11,505 nucleotides of DNA, taken from an uncultured Clostridia bacterium (GTDB taxonomy: Bacteria > Bacillota > Clostridia > Christensenellales > Aristaeellaceae). This document shows, piece by piece, positions 7,882 through 11,505 of this stretch; positions within the stretch are counted from its first letter, which is position 1, and the number at the start of each line of letters is the position of its first letter. The stretch covers positions 1 through 11,505 of the forward strand of contig CALVTV010000094.1 of the NCBI GenBank assembly GCA_944363005.1, written 5' to 3'. The position numbers and the translations under genes were made by a program. Below the pieces are notes generated by a model. The model was not told where the DNA came from. It searched no databases and worked only from the letters and a program-made list of their open reading frames with translations.

Positions 7882-8685
7882 TCAATGCGCCGTGCGCAAC
7901 GCATTTTCCATGCCCAATGCATAAAGGCTTTCATAAGGAACAATGCGCTTGATGTTCAGCGTCAATTCGAAGAAAACGTCCAGGCTTTTCTGGCAGTTTT
8001 CCAAATGCCGCCGGATCATGTTGTCCACCTCGCCCACACTCATCGCTACGCGCGGCAAGCCGAGCAGCCGCATATGGTGCGGATTGATGATCAACAGCAC
8101 AAAATACATCCGGCCGTCTCCGTTTTCGAAAATGTTCTTGAGCGCATTCTCCAGCCGTTCCCGCCCATAACGCCATACCTCAGCAAGAAAATAATCCCCC
8201 TGCGGAAGCCGGAAAGACGACAACCCTACCGGGCGTCCCGGATCAATGGATTTGAGTCCCAAAGACAAAATGCGCTCGTCAATCTTTTCCCTGTCATACG
8301 CTACGCCGCGCAGCAGATCGCAGAAAAACTCTCCCTGCATCGCACAGGTCAAGTCGTCGTCCTGTTTCATCCTGCGGGAAGCATCGCGCGAAGACAGCGT
8401 CCGACGGGCACAGCTGATTTCGCGGCGGAGCTTCTGTACGTCGCGGGCCGTTTCCATGCCCAACATTTCCGGCCGATGGGACAGATACGTGAAAAACTGC
8501 TTGCCTTCGTTGACAGACAACAGCCAGGATACCGCATCAAAGCGATTGGCTTTCAGCTGTTCGATCCCTTGCTGCGCGTCGTTGGCCAGCGTTGGCCGCT
8601 CAAAGCCGAGAGCTTCCCATTCAGCAAAGTTCGAATAGAGATTCCGAATCTCCTCTTTGTCGGAGACCAGAAGCAATTTATACAT
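7882..8685 (-). CDS. Degenerate receiver-domain protein, YesN-like response regulator without DNA-binding domain
   Basis: The first 60 residues (MYKLLLVSDKEEIRNLY, then EWEALGFERPTLANDAQQGIEQLKANRFDAV) resemble the receiver start of YesN/AraC-type response regulators. The key residues are lost. The acidic pair of VDDE is VSDK here, and the phosphoacceptor position after FDAV is not aspartate. The receiver is also short: after about residue 75 it gives way to a charged, probably helical linker. The rest (about 120-267) resembles the middle region of such regulators, and no helix-turn-helix follows before the stop. I therefore infer a phosphorylation-independent protein of unknown function. The start at 8685 is chosen over upstream ATGs (8727, 8697) because GGGAGG precedes it and the receiver begins there. 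It forms a single-gene unit with its own promoter and terminator. Confidence 0.6.
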   Translation of the reverse strand: MYKLLLVSDKEEIRNLYSNFAEWEALGFERPTLANDAQQGIEQLKANRFDAVSWLLSVNEGKQFFTYLSHRPEMLGMETARDVQKLRREISCARRTLSSRDASRRMKQDDDLTCAMQGEFFCDLLRGVAYDREKIDERILSLGLKSIDPGRPVGLSSFRLPQGDYFLAEVWRYGRERLENALKNIFENGDGRMYFVLLIINPHHMRLLGLPRVAMSVGEVDNMIRRHLENCQKSLDVFFELTLNIKRIVPYESLYALGMENALRTAH

Positions 8686-8689
8686 GGAA

Positions 8690-8695
8690 CCTCCC
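8690..8695 (-). promoter_or_regulatory. Ribosome binding site deciding the start of the receiver-like gene
   Basis: GGGAGG on the minus strand lies 4 nt before the ATG at 8683-8685. It supports the MYKLL start over the two in-frame ATGs upstream. Confidence 0.75.
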
Positions 8696-8744
8696 ATATT
8701 TATGCATGATCTCAAGGACACTTCCACCGACGGTAAACACTTAT

Positions 8745-8773
8745 ATTATAGGACAAATTCGCCCATGAAACAA
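8745..8773 (-). promoter_or_regulatory. Sigma-A-type promoter for the receiver-like gene
   Basis: On the minus strand a perfect -10 TATAAT (8745-8750) is preceded after exactly 17 nt by TTGTTT (8768-8773), a weak -35. The distance to the start codon is about 55 nt. It sits downstream of the purB terminator, consistent with independent transcription. Confidence 0.65.
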
Positions 8774-8798
8774 GAAGACGGCGTCACTTTTCAAGAAA

Positions 8799-8839
8799 AT
8801 ATCAAAACCGTCCAAGAAAGCTGTCGTTTCCTTGGGCGG
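8799..8839 (-). terminator. Terminator of the purC-purB unit
   Basis: On the minus strand the stem CCAAGGAA/TTTCTTGG (one G-U pair), extended after one mismatch by CCG/CGG, has an 8-nt loop and is followed by TTTTGATATTTT. It begins about 33 nt past the purB stop. The T run is interrupted, so efficiency may be moderate. Confidence 0.7.
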
Positions 8840-8871
8840 TTCTGAGTATAACGAATATCAGGAGAAAATGA

Positions 8872-10170
8872 TCAGCCTTCCAGCCCGAGCCGCTTGAAGA
8901 CCTCGTCTACATGCTTATAGTGATAGGACAGGTCAAAGCATGCGTCGAGTTCCTGCGGGGTAAGGCGCTCAGCAACGATGGGCTCCTGCTCGATGAGCTC
9001 GCGGAACGGCCGCTGTTCTTGCCAGGCGCGCATCGCATTGCGCTGCACGCAATCGTACGCCGTTTCGCGAAGCATGCCCTTTTCGATGAGCGTAAGGAGC
9101 ACATGCTGCGAATTGGTGAGGCCATAGCTCATGCTCATGGAGCGCAGCATGTTCTCCGGATAAACGAACAGGCCGCCAAGAATGCGGATCATCTGCGTGA
9201 GCATGTGATCCAGCAGCGAGGTTGCGTCCGGCAAAATGATGCGTTCGACGGAAGAATGGCTGATATCGCGCTCGTGCCAGAGCGCCACATCCTCCAGCGC
9301 CGTCACCGCATAGCCGCGCAGGACGCGGGAAAGGCCACAGACCTTCTCGCAATTGATGGGGTTGCGCTTGTGCGGCATTGCAGAAGATCCCTTCTGACCC
9401 GCATGGAACGGCTCCTCGACCTCGCGCAGCTCCGTCTTTTGCAGGCCGCGCACCTCGGTCGCGTACTTCTCCAGACAGCTGCCGATGATGGCAAACGTGG
9501 TGAACAGCTCCGCATAGCGGTCGCGCTGGAGCACCTGCGTGCTGATCGGGGAGGGCTCAAGGCCCATCTTCTCGCAGACATAACGCTCGACAAACGGATC
9601 AACGTTGGCATAGGTGCCCACAGCGCCGGAGATCTTGCCCACGCGAATCGTCTTGTGCGCATGCTCCATGCGCTCCATGTTGCGCTTCATTTCCGCATAC
9701 CAGAGCGCAAACTTGAGGCCCAGCGTGGTCGGCTCTGCATGCACGCCATGGGTGCGGCCCATGCAGGGCGTCATCTTGTACTTGACCGCCTGGCTGGCGA
9801 GCACATCGATGAGCTTGTGCATGTCCTCCTCGATGATGTCGCAGGCGCGGGAAACGAGAGAAGACAGCGCGGTATCCACCACGTCCGTGCTGGTGAGGCC
9901 AAAGTGCAGATACTTCGACTCGTCGCCCAGGCTCTCCGCCACGCAGCGCGTAAACGCCACCACATCGTGGCGCGTGGTCTGCTCGATCTCTTCGATGCGC
10001 TCGACGGTAAACTTCGCGTTCTTGCGCATGGCAGCCGCAGCTTCCGCCGGCACCTTGCCCAGCTTCACCCAAGCGTCAGTCGCATTGAGTTCGACTTCCA
10101 GCCAGGTTTCAAACTTCTTCTGTTTGGTCCACAGCTCCGCCATCGCCGGGCTCGTGTAGCGATCGATCAT
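8872..10170 (-). CDS. purB: Adenylosuccinate lyase
   Basis: The enzyme catalyses two fumarate-releasing steps: SAICAR to AICAR in purine synthesis and adenylosuccinate to AMP. At 432 residues it has the usual length. Key regions are visible: TTRHDVVAF with H68, the LTSTDVVDT segment (92-100), MGRTHGVHAEPT with the catalytic histidine H141, and the signature loop GSSAMPHKRNPINCEK (261 onward) with the catalytic serine. The ATG shares one base with the purC stop (TGATG), so translation is probably coupled. It directly follows purC, whose product (SAICAR) is its substrate. Confidence 0.98.
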   Translation of the reverse strand: MIDRYTSPAMAELWTKQKKFETWLEVELNATDAWVKLGKVPAEAAAAMRKNAKFTVERIEEIEQTTRHDVVAFTRCVAESLGDESKYLHFGLTSTDVVDTALSSLVSRACDIIEEDMHKLIDVLASQAVKYKMTPCMGRTHGVHAEPTTLGLKFALWYAEMKRNMERMEHAHKTIRVGKISGAVGTYANVDPFVERYVCEKMGLEPSPISTQVLQRDRYAELFTTFAIIGSCLEKYATEVRGLQKTELREVEEPFHAGQKGSSAMPHKRNPINCEKVCGLSRVLRGYAVTALEDVALWHERDISHSSVERIILPDATSLLDHMLTQMIRILGGLFVYPENMLRSMSMSYGLTNSQHVLLTLIEKGMLRETAYDCVQRNAMRAWQEQRPFRELIEQEPIVAERLTPQELDACFDLSYHYKHVDEVFKRLGLEG

Positions 10171-10886
10171 CAGTCTTTTCCTCCCATCAGGCGGCGCAGA
10201 ATCTCCTGGTAAGCCTCCTCAACATCGCCCAGGTCGCGGCGGAAGCGATCCTTATCGAGCTTCTCACCCGTCTTGCTGTCCCAGAAGCGGCAGGTGTCCG
10301 GCGAAATTTCGTCCGCCAGCACAATGCGCCCGTCAAAACGGCCAAACTCGAGCTTGAAATCGATCAGCTCAATGCCCAGATCCTTGAGGTAGGCCGACAG
10401 CAGATCGTTGACCTTGAGCGCCATGGAAGCAATGGCCTGCATCTCTTCCTTGGTCGCAATGCCCATCGCAGCGATGTGATAGTCATTGATCATCGGGTCG
10501 CCAAGCTCATCGTTCTTGTAGCAGTACTCCAGCACAGTGCTCTTGAGCTTGGTGCCTTCCGGCAGGCCCAGACGCTTGGAAAGGCTGCCAGCAGCGATAT
10601 TGCGCACGATCACCTCAACCGGCACGATCTCCACACGGCGCACAACGCTGTCGCGCTCGTTGATCTGCTCCACGAGGTGCGTTTCAATCCCGTTCTCCTC
10701 GAGCATCTTGAACAGATGATTGCTCACCAGGTTGTTGATCACGCCCTTGCCCACAATGGTGCCCTTCTTCAGGCCGTTGAACGCCGTCGCATCGTCCTTG
10801 TAGTGAATGATCGCGAGGGTGGGATCATCGGTCGCGAAAACCTGCTTCGCTTTGCCTTCATACATCATCTCAAGCTGCTTAGCCAT
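10170..10886 (-). CDS. purC: SAICAR synthetase (phosphoribosylaminoimidazole-succinocarboxamide synthase)
   Basis: The enzyme joins CAIR and aspartate with ATP to make SAICAR in de novo purine synthesis. The 238-residue protein has the standard bacterial length. It begins YEGKAKQVF (9-17, the glycine-rich ATP region). It carries the family signatures EVIVRNIAAGSLSKR (91-105) and the DFKLEFGR...LADEISPDTCRFWD segment (176-203). An upstream in-frame ATG at 10970 would add 28 residues unlike the family and lies over the promoter -35 region. The start at 10886 is preferred, with AAGGGG about 10 nt before it. It is the first gene of its unit. Confidence 0.98.
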   Translation of the reverse strand: MAKQLEMMYEGKAKQVFATDDPTLAIIHYKDDATAFNGLKKGTIVGKGVINNLVSNHLFKMLEENGIETHLVEQINERDSVVRRVEIVPVEVIVRNIAAGSLSKRLGLPEGTKLKSTVLEYCYKNDELGDPMINDYHIAAMGIATKEEMQAIASMALKVNDLLSAYLKDLGIELIDFKLEFGRFDGRIVLADEISPDTCRFWDSKTGEKLDKDRFRRDLGDVEEAYQEILRRLMGGKD

Positions 10887-10938
10887 GAAAGTATTTCCCC
10901 TTTCTTTTCCGCAAAAGCCATACATTGGTTGCTCACGT

Positions 10939-10967
10939 ATTGTATCAGAAAACGACTGGCGAATCAA
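10939..10967 (-). promoter_or_regulatory. Sigma-A-type promoter of purC-purB
   Basis: On the minus strand TTGATT (10962-10967) and TACAAT (10939-10944) are separated by 17 nt. The predicted start near 10932 gives a 5' leader of roughly 46 nt, too short for a purine riboswitch, and no riboswitch-like structure is visible in it. Confidence 0.75.
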
Positions 10968-11163
10968 CAAAATTCCGATAGAATTTCTTTTTTTTCTAAA
11001 AATTGTTCGTAATCAAGTTCTTTTTTCTCATCTTTATTACAGTTTCTCCCGCAGAATCATCCTTCTCTTGAGAGCATACGGGCTCGTTCTCTCTTTTAAA
11101 CATGATAAATCCATCGCATGCGTTGTTTTCCCCTTGCTCCTTCTGCGCAAAATGATGAAAGAC
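10968..11163. other. AT-rich divergent intergenic region upstream of purC
   Basis: About 200 nt between the purC promoter and the plus-strand promoter at 11164. It contains T-rich runs (for example 10984-10996). On the minus strand there is a 35-codon frame (10996-11103) without a ribosome site and a 30-codon start-less open stretch. Neither is supported as a gene. Regulatory sites may lie here, but none is recognisable. Confidence 0.4.
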
Positions 11164-11192
11164 TTGACTTTTTGTGCGTATTCGGATAAAAT
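11164..11192 (+). promoter_or_regulatory. Near-consensus sigma-A promoter for a plus-strand transcript
   Basis: TTGACT (11164-11169) and TAAAAT (11187-11192) match five of six consensus bases each and are separated by exactly 17 nt. The predicted start is about 11198, which coincides with the first base of a hairpin. This is the only strong plus-strand promoter seen in the window. Confidence 0.8.
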
Positions 11193-11228
11193 AAGAGTGT
11201 AGAAATTTTTGAATTTAGAATTCTATAC

Positions 11229-11266
11229 GGTTACATTCAAGATGTAACCCGTGTAACCATGTAACC
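11229..11266. repeat. 8-bp dyad plus tandem copies of RTGTAACC
   Basis: GGTTACAT (11229-11236) is mirrored by ATGTAACC (11242-11249) around a 5-nt centre. Two more direct copies follow: GTGTAACC (11251-11258) and ATGTAACC (11259-11266). They lie about 30-70 nt after the predicted transcription start. They may be operator half-sites for a DNA-binding regulator or alternative pairing partners in the RNA. Confidence 0.6.
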
Positions 11267-11431
11267 TTATTTCATTCTTCTATCTTCTTCAATGTTGGGT
11301 CGTTCCCGGTTCAACAAAAACAAAGAACAGCCTGTTTTGGTAGGACGGAATATTATGCGGTATTGCTCCTGATTTCATAAGGAGTGGGGACGCTTTTTAG
11401 TTTCATGCTTTGTATGCGCTTTGGCGATGCG

Positions 11432-11477
11432 AAAGCCTCCTGTTGTAGATATCTTATTCTACAACAAGAGGCTTTTT
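11432..11477 (+). terminator. Strong terminator hairpin at the end of the plus-strand transcript
   Basis: GCCTC plus TGTTGTAGA (11435-11449) pairs with TCTACAACA plus GAGGC (11458-11472) with one C-A mismatch and an 8-nt loop, followed by five T. On the minus strand the mismatch becomes a G-U pair, giving a 15-bp stem, but only three T follow. It may therefore also end a minus-strand transcript entering from the right. Confidence 0.85.
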
Positions 11478-11505
11478 ATCGTCTATTTACGGGATACTGT
11501 CCATT

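Larger units (their letters stand above)
11198..11478 (+). ncRNA. Structured noncoding RNA of about 280 nt, possibly raiA-motif class
   Basis: The transcript is bounded by a good promoter and a terminator, and no convincing reading frame with a ribosome site lies between them. Visible helices: GTGTAGAA with TTCTATAC (11197-11204/11221-11228, one G-U) right at the predicted 5' end; GGTTACAT with ATGTAACC (11229-11236/11242-11249); AAAACA with TGTTTT (11317-11322/11333-11338); CTCCT with AGGAG (11366-11370/11380-11384); and a long-range pairing CGTTCCC with GGGGACG (11301-11307/11386-11392, one G-U). A GGTTCAA at 11308-11314 resembles a tRNA T-loop. The size, own promoter and terminator, and position suggest the raiA motif of Firmicutes, but I identify it only from general resemblance. 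A leader for a gene to the right of the window is the alternative. Confidence 0.5.

Noticed and set aside
8911..10212. A 433-codon plus-strand open frame opposite purB
   Set aside because: Same antisense shadow effect. The composition is His/Arg/Ala-rich, and the real gene on the other strand is certain.
10887..10938. A purine riboswitch or T-box in the purC leader
   Set aside because: The predicted leader is only about 46 nt, with none of the conserved riboswitch or T-box sequences.
10967..11056. Coding-like minus-strand stretch (contains ELDYEQFLEKKEILSEFC) upstream of purC
   Set aside because: It is only 30 codons between stops, has no start codon and overlaps the purC promoter. Lys/Glu-rich peptides are expected by chance from an A-rich strand. 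A decayed gene remnant is possible but unproven.
10996..11103. A 35-codon minus-strand frame starting with ATG (MFKRENEP...)
   Set aside because: No ribosome site, no recognisable family, AT-rich composition.
11198..11478. 6S RNA, SRP RNA, tmRNA or RNase P RNA as identity of the plus-strand transcript
   Set aside because: It lacks the single long bulged hairpin of 6S RNA, the SRP Alu/GGAA-tetraloop region, tRNA-like ends, and the RNase P conserved core sequences.

Overview
The window looks like a chromosomal segment of a moderately GC-rich, spore-forming-lineage Firmicute (Clostridia type). The main evidence is the contiguous block yqfC-yqfD-phoH-yqfF-ybeY-cdd-era, a conserved Firmicute arrangement that includes two sporulation-family genes. 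Shine-Dalgarno sequences are strong and GGAGG-like, the promoters match sigma-A consensus, and TGA is used as an ordinary stop codon. All seven recognised protein families with clear identity are housekeeping or sporulation genes. No phage, insertion sequence, CRISPR array, tRNA or rRNA was seen.

Every protein gene is on the minus strand, so transcription runs from right to left. From the right: purC and purB (about 10886-8872) form a two-gene purine unit with a good sigma-A promoter and a terminator after purB. Next comes a single-gene unit (8685-7882) for a protein with a degenerate response-regulator receiver. It has its own promoter and a strong GAAA-loop terminator. Then comes the tightly packed, partly overlapping operon yqfC, yqfD, phoH, yqfF (pgpH-type), ybeY, cdd, era (7735-1282), closed by a strong hairpin terminator at 1159-1185. 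It joins sporulation functions (YqfC, YqfD), c-di-AMP breakdown (YqfF), ribosome and 16S rRNA maturation (YbeY, Era), a PhoH-type ATPase and pyrimidine salvage (Cdd). At the far left is a secreted protein with a C-terminal SH3-like domain (950 to the window edge), whose frame is broken by one TGA.

The right end (11164-11478) is the only part that appears to be transcribed to the right. It has a near-consensus sigma-A promoter, a 5' hairpin starting at the predicted transcription start, a 21-nt perfect dyad with two further repeat copies, a long-range helix and a terminator. No open reading frame explains it. I read it as a structured noncoding RNA of about 280 nt, possibly of the raiA-motif class, though that identity is tentative.

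The two most interesting points are this RNA and the in-frame TGA that sits where a tryptophan codon would be expected in the left-hand gene. The receiver-like protein without a phosphoacceptor aspartate or DNA-binding domain is third.
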